This document shows positions 43,915 through 51,817 of a stretch of DNA of 55,795 bases, one piece after another. Source of the DNA: a virus; the IMG/VR virus record IMGVR_UViG_3300007640_000041, positions 1-55,795 of that record. One strand, 5' to 3'. Position numbers and translations under genes: made by a program. The notes under the pieces were generated by a model. That model saw nothing but the letters and a program-made list of their open reading frames with translations. It did not search any database and had not been told where the DNA came from. Positions within the stretch are counted from its first letter, which is position 1, and every line of letters begins with the position of its first letter.

Positions 43915-45868
43915 ATTGTACTACTTTTATTATATGTTTGATTCCTTCTACCTCTATTTCTGCGAGGTAAATACCGAATGGGTTAGGTCCAGGCCTCACT
44001 TCTTTTCCGTCTGAGCTATAATATTTCGGATTTAGCCCAAGCTCTTCGAGCTGTCTCACGGTAGGAGGAGGGAGCTCGCCTCCGCTACAGTCGGTTCCGT
44101 ACACAGAGATAAACGTCAGGAAGTCGTCGAGGTCTACGTCGTTGTCTGAGTCTGTGTCGCACACGCAAACTGCACCATCCTTACCGAGCTCCATACAGAT
44201 CTGCAAGAAGTCCTGCAGGTCTACGGCACCGTCTCCGTTAAAGTCTCCGACACAGTCAAGTGGTACAATTTCGGAATCGTAATCCGCTTCTGTACACAAC
44301 ACGTATTCGTGTTCAGACAATCCGCCGTGGACGTTCCCGAGGTTCCATGTAGTGGTGGTGCTACCAGTAGCAGGGTTCTCCGAATCACCATACACCTCGT
44401 ACAAAGTTTCGGTAGCTCCGCCCTCTCCATACTCCATCCAGATATGAACGCCCGTCACGATGTCTGCGTACGTCGTATCAAACACCCACTGCCCCCAGTC
44501 GTATGCGTCGTGTCTAAAGAAGCCAGCGTAACAGCCTTCTGAGAGACAGATCTCGTCGTGAGTAAACAGAGGTTCGTTGGTGAGTCCGTTATCCCATGAG
44601 TCGTACGTCGTGAGGCTACCCCAGTGACCGCCTTTGGCATACACACCGCTTGGGTAGATGGGATCTCCGCAGCACAATCCCTCTTTGTAGAACTTCCATT
44701 GCTCAGACTCTGGCCAGATGTCGTGCTGGATGTCGATGTTCATTACCGCAAGGTTCTTGGGGGCGTGCTCGAAGAACGTCATATCGTTGAGGCTGTTCTC
44801 GTCCTCGCTCCAGTAGATCTCAACAACGCCGTCGTACTCCTGGTTGAACTCTCCGTAGATAGGATCACCAACCACAGTGATGATAGTATCAGATGGTACG
44901 TCTACGGTCGTGGTCCAGATTCCATTCATCATCGTAACCGTGACGTCCACACCGAAGGCGTCGTTAGCGGTCCAGTTGGCGAGTCTCACTTCTGGGTAGA
45001 AGTCTCTGTCGCAATCGAATGCGTTGTCGATAGACAAGATGGCTACGTCCTTGGAATTAGGGTCGATGCAACTGCCTGATTGCCAGACCATTGCCCTTCC
45101 TCCGTTCACCAAGGCTGAGTGCATACGCTCGATCTGACCCTGCGTAAAGTGGTCACGGCACTGACCCGTGTAATCCATGTAGTTCGTGACATCTGCGTCT
45201 TCACAAAATGGTTCTGCTGTACAAGACTCATTGGTGTATGTTGCTGGGGTGTCGCACACCAAGTCGCCTTCCGTGGCGCAGTCATCTTCGGAACAGCCTC
45301 CACCCTCAAACGTATGGTACAGGCCGCAGTAGTGACCGAGCTCGTGCGTCATCATCTTGCTTGCCGCATGCATGCCCTCGATGTACACGCCGTCGTATGG
45401 GGTGATGGCGTCGTTGTTGATCCAACTAAACCCTGCCGTAGGTCCTGGGATAGAGGGGAGGATAAAGATGTTACATGCGTCTCCACGCGTGTTCTGTGAG
45501 GCGTAGCTACCGTAGTCGTACGTCTCATTCGTTCCGAACCAGTACTCGTATGTGAGAGTATCTGGATTGATCATCCACTCTTGGTAGAAGAACTCAGAGT
45601 GCTTGCACGGCACGATATCCGTACCTTCGAATCCGTCTACGATCTGATCCCAGATCTCATCAACATCGTCGGGCGAAACAGCCTCGTTGATGTTGTGCAA
45701 TGCAATAGGCAGGAACTTAGTAAAAACATCTTGATTACGATTTGCCTGCCGCAAACCCATGATGCGCTCGAAGTCGTGATCGACGATAGAGCATTCGTTT
45801 CCACAGACATGCTGAGCACTGACTGTCAACGAAATAAACGAAAGGAGTAGTATGGATAAGTGTCTCAT
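43913..45868 (-). CDS. secreted M43 (pappalysin-like) zinc metalloprotease, cargo gene
   Basis: 651 residues from the ATG at 45868; the longer frame start (45943) runs through promoter and terminator. A signal peptide (MRHLSILLLSFISLTVSAQ) leads a catalytic domain with HELGHYCGLYH (His175, His179, His185; HExxHxxGxxH) and a Met-turn (NYMDYTG). Cysteines are numerous, as in exported proteins. Near residues 540-580 are two Ca-binding repeats of dockerin or EF-hand type (GDFNGDGAVDLQDFL and DTDSDNDVDLDDFL). The C-terminus (about 610-651; YYSSDGKEV ... GIYLAEIEVEG) resembles T9SS-type sorting tails. It should be secreted by the infected cell and cut extracellular or surface proteins. Unusual for a phage; probably acquired from a Bacteroidetes host. 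Confidence 0.85.
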   Translation of the reverse strand: MRHLSILLLSFISLTVSAQHVCGNECSIVDHDFERIMGLRQANRNQDVFTKFLPIALHNINEAVSPDDVDEIWDQIVDGFEGTDIVPCKHSEFFYQEWMINPDTLTYEYWFGTNETYDYGSYASQNTRGDACNIFILPSIPGPTAGFSWINNDAITPYDGVYIEGMHAASKMMTHELGHYCGLYHTFEGGGCSEDDCATEGDLVCDTPATYTNESCTAEPFCEDADVTNYMDYTGQCRDHFTQGQIERMHSALVNGGRAMVWQSGSCIDPNSKDVAILSIDNAFDCDRDFYPEVRLANWTANDAFGVDVTVTMMNGIWTTTVDVPSDTIITVVGDPIYGEFNQEYDGVVEIYWSEDENSLNDMTFFEHAPKNLAVMNIDIQHDIWPESEQWKFYKEGLCCGDPIYPSGVYAKGGHWGSLTTYDSWDNGLTNEPLFTHDEICLSEGCYAGFFRHDAYDWGQWVFDTTYADIVTGVHIWMEYGEGGATETLYEVYGDSENPATGSTTTTWNLGNVHGGLSEHEYVLCTEADYDSEIVPLDCVGDFNGDGAVDLQDFLQICMELGKDGAVCVCDTDSDNDVDLDDFLTFISVYGTDCSGGELPPPTVRQLEELGLNPKYYSSDGKEVRPGPNPFGIYLAEIEVEGIKHIIKVVQ

Positions 45869-45872
45869 ACCG

Positions 45873-45880
45873 CAAAGGTA
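45873..45880 (-). promoter_or_regulatory. promoter TACCTTTG 4 bases before the protease ATG
   Basis: On the minus strand TACCTTTG-CGGT-ATG; it fits TAnnTTTG and leaves only four bases before the start, implying a leaderless mRNA. It is separated from the ribonucleotide reductase gene by a terminator. Confidence 0.6.
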
Positions 45881-45883
45881 TGT

Positions 45884-45920
45884 ATAAAAAAAAGAGGGGA
45901 GATTATGTCTAACCTCCCCT
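45884..45920 (-). terminator. minus-strand terminator after the reductase gene
   Basis: AGGGGAG/CTCCCCT (45914-45920 with 45895-45901) with a 12-base loop, followed on the minus strand by TCTTTTTTTT. It isolates the protease unit from upstream transcription. Confidence 0.85.
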
Positions 45921-45943
45921 CCAGTAGCGAAGTTCCACAGCAA

Positions 45944-46009
45944 TTATCCCTGTGTAACGGTGCCAAGATAATAAATCTGAGACACCCAACATTGATCCAT
46001 CCTCTTCAT
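45944..46009 (-). CDS. possible 21-residue peptide after the reductase
   Basis: Overlaps the reductase stop as ATGA and reads MKRMDQCWVSQIYYLGTVTQ before its stop. It lies just before the terminator. Might be a real coupled microprotein or chance. Confidence 0.2.
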   Translation of the reverse strand: MKRMDQCWVSQIYYLGTVTQG

Positions 46010-47898
46010 CGGACGGGGCATGCGCCTGTTTCACAATCTGAGATCTCGATGTCGTCCATGTTCAGGTGCTCCAACGAAGTAATCGGAGTAACCGACTCAG
46101 ACATTTCAAGCCACTTCTCGTGCGTGATCTCCTCCATCGGAGCCTGATCGAACCCGTGCTCGTTATGCAGCAAAAAGCTGACACTCTTTACGTTATCGTA
46201 GTTTACATCAAGCCAAGCTTTAATTTCTTCAAGCTCATGCTTTCTGTAATAAATGGTTACAGACACAGAGTTGTCTGACCATTCTGCCTGCAGGCGCTTG
46301 ATAACTTCGAGCTGATCGACAGCCGTCATGTCGTCAGCAAACGTGGTATTCTCTGGGAAACTGCAAGGGAAGCTCACAACAACTGTGGAGTGGTCTTCAG
46401 TCCCGTCGAAGTTACGTACGTACTCTACGTGATACCCATTGTCTCGGCACACCTTGACCAATTCGCTATCTGCAGCCATTCTAATTCTCCGAATGTAGTA
46501 CTGGCTGTATCCTGGATGTGCTCCTGGTGTAACGCCAGCAAGTAGAGACAGCGTTCCACTGGGCTTAACTGTCGTAAGCTTGATAGATGTTGGAAATCCG
46601 CAAATTCGAGAGTATTCTTGGTCATATGCTCTAAGGTGATTATACACGGATGGAAGCCAATTTCGCTGCTCTTCTGTCGCCTGAAGGTATCCAGTCACGC
46701 CGATACCCATTCGCATGTTTTTGTGAACGATATCTTCAGTTTCGGGAACAGCGCATTTGATCGCGAGACTATGTTTATTGATGCGGTATAGCAACGTAGC
46801 AACATCCTTGAGCTCTCTCTCCGACTCAATGTTCGGAAGGTAGATCTCCGCCAAGCAGCAGGTCTCAAATGGAGCAAGACTCTGCTCCGCACAGGGGTTG
46901 TACCCCATGACGTTTGGGTCTGGGTAATTAGTTTCACCTGTCCTTCCCATGCGGCGGGAAGCTGTGAGGTTGATGAGTCCATAAGGCTCTCCGTTTCCAT
47001 TGTATCCTTCCCAAAATTCTTCTGGGAGCGTGCTAACATCATCGCACGCCACGCTGTTGTTTGACATGGCTCTCCAGTTGGGGATACCTCCGAGGTCCCA
47101 CCGCTTTGCCCGCAAGTATTCGATGTCGTCATGGTCTCCGATTGCGATTTGTGCAGACCGACGGACGTTCCCAGCCACTACGATCTTACCGATAATGTTC
47201 ATGATGTCCAGACAGTCTACAGGCTTGAGTCTGTTTCCGCTGCGCTCGTTGAGGATGCGGTTTATTTCCTGCATTCCCCAGATCAAGTCGTTAGGGCCTG
47301 AGGCGGTTCCTCCAAAGCCTTTGATAGGTGATCCTGCGGGGCGCACGAGAGACGTGTCGTAGCTAAACCCTTGTCCAGTGAAGAAAGAGGCCTCCAGTAC
47401 GCGCTTCAGGAGCTCTGTCCAGCCCTCACGAGAGTCTGGAACAATGAAGTCTGCGCCAGCATCCTTAACGTGCTTGATGGTCACTTTCTTTTTAACCTTC
47501 GGAAGTTGATAAACATGCTCTCTTTGGATGTTGTAGCCGACTCCGCTTCCTAGCATAAGCATTTCGAACGCCCACGTGAATGGTCGGATTGGCTCATCTA
47601 CGACGACGAAAGCACAGTTCTGCAAAGATGGCAGGCCAAGCTTGTCCACCGTTTTGGTTCCAAGCTGCCACAGGAATCGCCCAGCAACGGTTCCCTTGAG
47701 TTGCATCATCATACGCTTGATGTCTTTCTGGTCGTGCTCGTTGAACTCGCACTTAAGTTGCTTATTGCACGCCTCGATGACGCGATCCACCGTCTCCTCC
47801 CATTCCTCCGTGCGGTCTTTAATGGGGCGCGCATAGGTACGCTTGTAAGTAGCGTAGCCGACCTCGCCCCAGGGTATAAACTCTGGGTTATAGTCCAT
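46006..47898 (-). CDS. nrdJ: class II (adenosylcobalamin-dependent) ribonucleoside-triphosphate reductase
   Basis: 630 residues, resembling the monomeric Lactobacillus-type RTPR but about 100 residues shorter. It has the first redox cysteine in LPSLQNCAFV (about residue 93), the radical-site motif YNPCAEQSL (Asn334, Cys336, Glu338), a loop with TVKPSGTLSLLAG and a C-terminal ACPVR with a preceding CETGAC pair for re-reduction. It reduces ribonucleotides using coenzyme B12 and works without oxygen or a metal cofactor subunit. The phage can make dNTPs from host RNA under any oxygen level, but relies on host B12. It is upstream of the protease gene and ends before a terminator. Confidence 0.9.
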   Translation of the reverse strand: MDYNPEFIPWGEVGYATYKRTYARPIKDRTEEWEETVDRVIEACNKQLKCEFNEHDQKDIKRMMMQLKGTVAGRFLWQLGTKTVDKLGLPSLQNCAFVVVDEPIRPFTWAFEMLMLGSGVGYNIQREHVYQLPKVKKKVTIKHVKDAGADFIVPDSREGWTELLKRVLEASFFTGQGFSYDTSLVRPAGSPIKGFGGTASGPNDLIWGMQEINRILNERSGNRLKPVDCLDIMNIIGKIVVAGNVRRSAQIAIGDHDDIEYLRAKRWDLGGIPNWRAMSNNSVACDDVSTLPEEFWEGYNGNGEPYGLINLTASRRMGRTGETNYPDPNVMGYNPCAEQSLAPFETCCLAEIYLPNIESERELKDVATLLYRINKHSLAIKCAVPETEDIVHKNMRMGIGVTGYLQATEEQRNWLPSVYNHLRAYDQEYSRICGFPTSIKLTTVKPSGTLSLLAGVTPGAHPGYSQYYIRRIRMAADSELVKVCRDNGYHVEYVRNFDGTEDHSTVVVSFPCSFPENTTFADDMTAVDQLEVIKRLQAEWSDNSVSVTIYYRKHELEEIKAWLDVNYDNVKSVSFLLHNEHGFDQAPMEEITHEKWLEMSESVTPITSLEHLNMDDIEISDCETGACPVR

Positions 47899-47941
47899 GT
47901 TTTAGGTTTTGAAAATTAAAAAAAGCGGACGACTAAGATAG

Positions 47942-48448
47942 TCAATATCTCTGATCGTACTCCCACACTCTGTAAGAAAGTAAAGACTTGAGATCGTGCA
48001 ACTTAAGTATGGTTATCACATCTTGTCTGTCCTTTCGAGTGTATTTTTTGAGGTAAGCATACCTCTTATCCGTCACAATTTCGTCAGCTACATGGGTCTC
48101 GCAAAAGAAAGCAAGCTCCTCGCGACTGACAATAGAAAACCCACCTTCCTCTGGCATGTCGAAGGCGATGATATCCGCGCCACCGTACATCCATCCTGGG
48201 TTTCCAGCTACGTTTTTAAACTCACACCATATCTCATCTGGCAAGTTGTTGCCCTTGACGTCTACTCCCCATCTCTTTGAGTTTTTGATGGCGAGCCAGT
48301 AATCAATGTGCTCGTGCCTGTCTTCGGTGTGAGTAGATTTTGTTACAAGCAGACCCTTGTTTCTGGCTGCTCTAACAAACCTAACCTCTGCGCACCTTCC
48401 AGTTGCGCTAGAGTAATTCTTTCGCTCAGTCGATAATTTCGAGGCCAT
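47942..48448 (-). CDS. PD-(D/E)XK nuclease-like protein (168 aa)
   Basis: Start at 48448 (MASKLSTERKNYSS) is chosen because longer frames run far into the preceding gene; it overlaps that gene by 23 bases. The core has the nuclease order: HIDYWLAIKNS, then GVDVKGNN (D-x-K), and EIWCEFKNVAGNPGWMYGGA, followed by DIIAFDMP. It probably cuts DNA for host degradation or recombination; specificity is unknown. It lies just upstream of the reductase gene in the same operon. Confidence 0.6.
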   Translation of the reverse strand: MASKLSTERKNYSSATGRCAEVRFVRAARNKGLLVTKSTHTEDRHEHIDYWLAIKNSKRWGVDVKGNNLPDEIWCEFKNVAGNPGWMYGGADIIAFDMPEEGGFSIVSREELAFFCETHVADEIVTDKRYAYLKKYTRKDRQDVITILKLHDLKSLLSYRVWEYDQRY

Positions 48449-48659
48449 TAGCTTCAGCGTATTCTGTCGCCGCTGTCGCCAAAAGGTCAAGCTCGATGGA
48501 GAGTCTTCTCCTAAATCCCTGTATTAGATTGTACACTGCCCCTGAATCTTCCTTCGCTACCCCCGCATTTGTGTGCAAACTTTCATACAGGATCGTAGCT
48601 TCCTCGTGGATGTTGCCGCAAGCAAGTTCGTAAACCCTTGAAAGTTGTTCGTTCGTCAT
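48426..48659 (-). CDS. hypothetical helical protein (77 aa)
   Basis: MTNEQLSRVYELACGNIHEE, helical and slightly acidic, ending EANGLEIID. Start overlaps the upstream stop by 4 bases (ATGA). It is tied between two nuclease genes, so it may be an accessory or inhibitor. No family recognised. Confidence 0.65.
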   Translation of the reverse strand: MTNEQLSRVYELACGNIHEEATILYESLHTNAGVAKEDSGAVYNLIQGFRRRLSIELDLLATAATEYAEANGLEIID

Positions 48660-49099
48660 TTTAACTTCTTTATTTCTTCGATAGCATGTTCGACTTGCTG
48701 TCGGTTCTTCACCAAAAATAAGGCGGGAGGGTTACCTGTGCAAGTTTCAAGTAGATGTTTCATAAATAATTTCCATCTCATGGGGAAATCGTGGTGAGAC
48801 GGTAGGTATCCTTTCACTTCAATCACCCATGAAAGGTCTGGAGCGCAGAAGTCTGGTGTATACTTTATGGGCAAAACAACCGAATTGCTTCTGTCTCTCA
48901 GATCCTTTCCCTTGGGTGTCATTTTGAAATACGGTCCCTCGTATCGGAACGAGTCCATGACATAGAACTCCTCTTCCTCATAGGTAAACTTTACGCCCGC
49001 GTCAGATAGAAGATCAGCTGTCGTTTTCTCAAGACTCGATTTGTACCGACCTAGCGTTGATTTACGCTTACGCGTTGTCGTTTTCTTTCGCTTCCTCAC
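48656..49099 (-). CDS. T7 endonuclease I-like Holliday-junction resolvase
   Basis: 147 residues. The N-terminal basic tail (MRKRKKTTTRKRKSTLGRYK) is followed by a PD-(D/E)XK core: an early Glu in SSLEKTTADLL, Asp83 in KYTPDFCAP, and Glu94/Lys96 in WVIEVKGYL. The spacing agrees with T7 endonuclease I (E20, D55, E65, K67), which resolves branched DNA before packaging. The domain is shifted later because of an insert (about 48-75). It probably works with the recombination pair further upstream. Confidence 0.75.
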   Translation of the reverse strand: MRKRKKTTTRKRKSTLGRYKSSLEKTTADLLSDAGVKFTYEEEEFYVMDSFRYEGPYFKMTPKGKDLRDRSNSVVLPIKYTPDFCAPDLSWVIEVKGYLPSHHDFPMRWKLFMKHLLETCTGNPPALFLVKNRQQVEHAIEEIKKLK

Positions 49100-49115
49100 G
49101 AGGCGAAGTTACAGC

Positions 49116-50927
49116 TTATTTTCCTAAAAAATCATTGTTTGGCGAAAAGTTGAACTTACCTGTCTTAGGTTCTTGTATTTCAATCGGTTGGAACAGCGGT
49201 TTGTGGTCGTGCCACTTGTTAAATCCAGTGTGCCCAAGATTCATTGTCAGCCGATATGGAGAGTCTAGAGGTGTAGGGGAGCCGCCTGTCTCTACTTCAC
49301 GGACTTTCCTAATGTGAATCTCGCTCATCTTTTTGATGCTTGGGTCTGGCGCCTGGACTTTTCGGTGGATGGTAACAAAGCAGTCTGCTCTGTTTACGAA
49401 CTTACCGCCGCCCTCTGTGTCTTCAGCGTATGGTGCGATAGGTAGGTCGTCATCACCCTTGCGCCGTTGGGCCTCGGTCACAGCGTGCATGTTAAGCCAT
49501 ACCGCTACGTTGTTTGCCTTGCTGAACGTCAAGAACTCGCTTGCAGCTTCGTAGTGGTAATCATGTACTCCGATGTTTGAGTTCCTCATGTCCAGCTTCA
49601 GGCTGTTGTACGGATCGACAAAGATTGCGTCTATCTTTTGCTGCCGCATCACTTTCTCCATGAAAAGAATTATATCTGCGTAGCTGTACACCTGATTGTT
49701 GCTGATGATTGTAAAGTGTTCTTGCACCCATTTGTAAGCTTGTTTGCGTTCTGAATAAGACATGTCGGCCACCTTGCGTCCCACAGCAAATTGCATGAGG
49801 GTCATCTTGACCGAGGCGGTTCTGTTCTCTGACGAGTACAACACCCACTTCCAGTCGTGTCGGATGGCTGAGTTTACGATAAGATACAACGCTGTGGTCG
49901 TCTTACCAACGTTAGAGTGTCCGTTTATGATTACAAACTCCTTCTTGTATCTGAAGTTCTCGTCAAACACGGGGTCCCCAGTGGAGAGACCGATTTCAAT
50001 CTTGCCGTTTGCAAAGTCGTCGATCCACCGCCAGTCCTCGTCGTCGGAAGAGATGAAGGACATATCTCCGTCATTGAGCATAAGCTCCCTCTGAGCATCC
50101 TTTTCCTCCGACACAAGCTCCTTGATCGGCATCACGCGCCCCATCTCGATGCCGTCTCGGATGGTTTGCTTGGCCTGAGACTCGGAGTCGATGTCTCGCT
50201 TTGCGATTTCTCGGAACAGAATACGAGCAACCTCGTCTTCTTCCATGCGTCCCGCAGCGATAAACCCACCACAAAGCTTTGCCGCCCTGATAAGAGCGCT
50301 GTGCTTTTCCCCGTCTTGCGCATTCCGAATCATTCGGCACGCAAGATTGAGCTTCATATAGTCTGTGTAGTCGTAGGCCTCGTTCGTTGGGACCTGCGCT
50401 TCTGCGTGTTCTGTTGTAAAGGCACCGAATCTCTTGTACTCATCCTTTACGATGATGTCTGGGTCGTAGGACTCAAAGCACGCACGAGACTCGTTGATAC
50501 CAGACTCGTCAAGCTCAAGGCCGTGAGTTCGCTCAAAGTACTTGACTAGCGCTCGGAAGTGGTCCCTGTGCCGCTCTGGATTCGTGATTCGTACAAGCGC
50601 CTTGACCCCCGCTCCACTAGGAGACGTCCAGCACGAGTGAATAAAATCATCCGTGGCAAGAGCCCTTTTGGTCGCATCAACATCCACGTGATCAAAATCG
50701 AGTACCATGAAGCCGCTATGTTCGAATAGCGCCTCGTCAGCTCTAGACGAAAACTCCCCGCTGAAACAAACAACAGGGAGCTCCTTTTTCTTTTCTTTAT
50801 TTCCTGCTCGGACATCAGATACCAGAGTACTCGACTTCCCATTCTTGATCCGATCCAACGCTTGTTGTAGCGGTATGTGATGCGGGTTTGTTTTGTCGAA
50901 TACGTTTTTGAATATCGTTACTCTCAT
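49116..50927 (-). CDS. primase-helicase: BT4734-type N-domain fused to DnaB-like ATPase
   Basis: 603 residues from ATG 50927; an in-frame TTG at 50939 adds four residues. The N-terminal 175 residues match the BT4734/VirE-type primase domain (MRVTIFKNVFDKTNPHHIPL, then LPVVCFSGEFSSRADE and HSGFMVLDFDHVD), of the archaeo-eukaryotic primase lineage found in Bacteroidetes elements. A RepB/PriCT-like helical linker follows. The C-terminal RecA-like helicase has Walker A (GHSNVGKTT, about residue 335) and Walker B (IDAIFVDPYN, about 434). It should unwind the fork and prime DNA synthesis. It overlaps the upstream DUF1599 gene by 113 bases. Confidence 0.8.
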   Translation of the reverse strand: MRVTIFKNVFDKTNPHHIPLQQALDRIKNGKSSTLVSDVRAGNKEKKKELPVVCFSGEFSSRADEALFEHSGFMVLDFDHVDVDATKRALATDDFIHSCWTSPSGAGVKALVRITNPERHRDHFRALVKYFERTHGLELDESGINESRACFESYDPDIIVKDEYKRFGAFTTEHAEAQVPTNEAYDYTDYMKLNLACRMIRNAQDGEKHSALIRAAKLCGGFIAAGRMEEDEVARILFREIAKRDIDSESQAKQTIRDGIEMGRVMPIKELVSEEKDAQRELMLNDGDMSFISSDDEDWRWIDDFANGKIEIGLSTGDPVFDENFRYKKEFVIINGHSNVGKTTTALYLIVNSAIRHDWKWVLYSSENRTASVKMTLMQFAVGRKVADMSYSERKQAYKWVQEHFTIISNNQVYSYADIILFMEKVMRQQKIDAIFVDPYNSLKLDMRNSNIGVHDYHYEAASEFLTFSKANNVAVWLNMHAVTEAQRRKGDDDLPIAPYAEDTEGGGKFVNRADCFVTIHRKVQAPDPSIKKMSEIHIRKVREVETGGSPTPLDSPYRLTMNLGHTGFNKWHDHKPLFQPIEIQEPKTGKFNFSPNNDFLGK

Positions 50928-51180
50928 TGTCTTTTGCAATCATAAGGAGGATTAGGTAACCTGCGAGGTCTTGCAACGTATCCTCCGTTGCGTCCACGAG
51001 ACCCGCGTTCTTGATACGCTTGAGCTTATCGTCGATTCGAACCTTGATGCCAGTGACAGCGTTTGCTGGAGAAAAGACATTCATTGGTTCTAACGCCGCG
51101 TCGCCGTACTTCTCGTTTTTGTAGAGAAGAAGCTCTTCAAGCTGTTTACATTTTGATTTGATTTTGTCTCTTGTGTTCAT
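50815..51180 (-). CDS. DUF1599 (nucleotide-modification-associated) family protein
   Basis: 121 residues from ATG 51180. The conserved core is KYGDAALEPMNVFSP, then GIKVRIDDKLKRIKN and EDTLQDLAGYLILLMIA, the pattern of DUF1599/Nmad1 proteins, which are thought to bind nucleotides. The last 38 codons overlap the start of the primase-helicase gene in another frame; the core domain ends before the overlap, so the tail has been extended into the neighbour. It may help produce or clean nucleotides for phage DNA. Confidence 0.7.
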   Translation of the reverse strand: MNTRDKIKSKCKQLEELLLYKNEKYGDAALEPMNVFSPANAVTGIKVRIDDKLKRIKNAGLVDATEDTLQDLAGYLILLMIAKDNESNDIQKRIRQNKPASHTATTSVGSDQEWEVEYSGI

Positions 51181-51403
51181 CTCTTGAGAGTGTAGAATGT
51201 GAGATAAGCTTCTTGTCGATAATCTCCCGAATGATAATATGCTTCTCTGATTTGGCATTCTTTCCGTACAACTCTACTTCGAGTCTGTGCATCGTGTGCG
51301 CATCGTAGTTGCGTATGTCGTTCGGATTATCGAATACGGACACTATCCACACGACACGCTCGTGTACAACCTTCCGTTTCTTGAAGGCGACACGAGCGGT
51401 CAT
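51146..51403 (-). CDS. hypothetical beta-rich protein (85 aa)
   Basis: Start at 51403 (MTARVAFKKRKVVHERVVWI) is chosen because a longer frame would run into the SSB-tipped gene. It has alternating hydrophobic strands and a Lys-rich end. Overlaps the next gene by 35 bases. It is probably replication-associated because of its neighbours; no family is recognised. Confidence 0.6.
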   Translation of the reverse strand: MTARVAFKKRKVVHERVVWIVSVFDNPNDIRNYDAHTMHRLEVELYGKNAKSEKHIIIREIIDKKLISHSTLSRDEHKRQNQIKM

Positions 51404-51419
51404 GTAGTAGATAGGAGCC

Positions 51420-51713
51420 TTAGAACGGGATGTCTTCAACTTCTTCTTGCTGCTTTTCTGCGCGACGCTCTTTCGTCTTTGCATTTGCAGGATCCCACAC
51501 AGAACAGCAAGGCTTACCGCTCTTGGACATGAAGAGCTTCAGACGGACGTTCCCGCCTTGACCGTTTTCATCGACAGGCGTCGAATACTTCTGAATCATC
51601 TCCTCAAGTTCGGAGACTTTGAACTTAACTGACCAGCTAGAGAGTTGCTCCTCGTAGTAGCGTGGTTCTTCTACCCATCCACACAGGACGGAATCATACT
51701 GCTTATCGCTCAT
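51420..51713 (-). CDS. small single-strand-binding-like protein with SSB tip (97 aa)
   Basis: MSDKQYDSVLCGWVEEPRYY, beta-rich through about residue 70 and with KLFMSKSGKPCCSVWDP, then a charged linker (KERRAEKQQEEVEDIPF). The last residues EEVEDIPF match the conserved SSB C-terminal tip (acidic then I-P-F) that docks replication partners. It is shorter than a normal SSB, so it may be a compact phage form or a tip-bearing mimic. It sits among primase-helicase, DUF1599 and recombination genes. Confidence 0.6.
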   Translation of the reverse strand: MSDKQYDSVLCGWVEEPRYYEEQLSSWSVKFKVSELEEMIQKYSTPVDENGQGGNVRLKLFMSKSGKPCCSVWDPANAKTKERRAEKQQEEVEDIPF

Positions 51714-51817
51714 GGCAAATAATTAATTAAAAGGGTTGAAATTTTGAGAGTTGTAACAATGAGTAATAACCCCGCAAAGAACGGGATGGTTACCTGAATA
51801 GGAAAGTAGTTAGACAA
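51710..51817 (-). CDS. 35-residue membrane microprotein with TTG start
   Basis: TTG at 51817 overlaps the upstream stop (TTGTCTAA) and the stop TGA overlaps the next ATG (ATGA). It reads MSNYFPIQVTIPFFAGLLL followed by IVTTLKISTLLINYLP, a single hydrophobic span. The tight coupling to both neighbours is unlikely by chance. It also spans an inverted repeat (CCCG/CGGG). Function unknown. Confidence 0.4.
   Translation of the reverse strand: MSNYFPIQVTIPFFAGLLLIVTTLKISTLLINYLP

Noticed and set aside
44624-45499. Plus-strand frames of 151 and 126 residues inside the protease gene
   Set aside because: Shadow frames of a clear metalloprotease gene with conserved catalytic motifs on the minus strand.
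47918-47943. GACTA/TAGTC stem with T-run between the nuclease-like and reductase genes
   Set aside because: Only five base pairs with a 3-base loop, and part of it lies in the coding end of the 168-residue gene; too weak to call as terminator.
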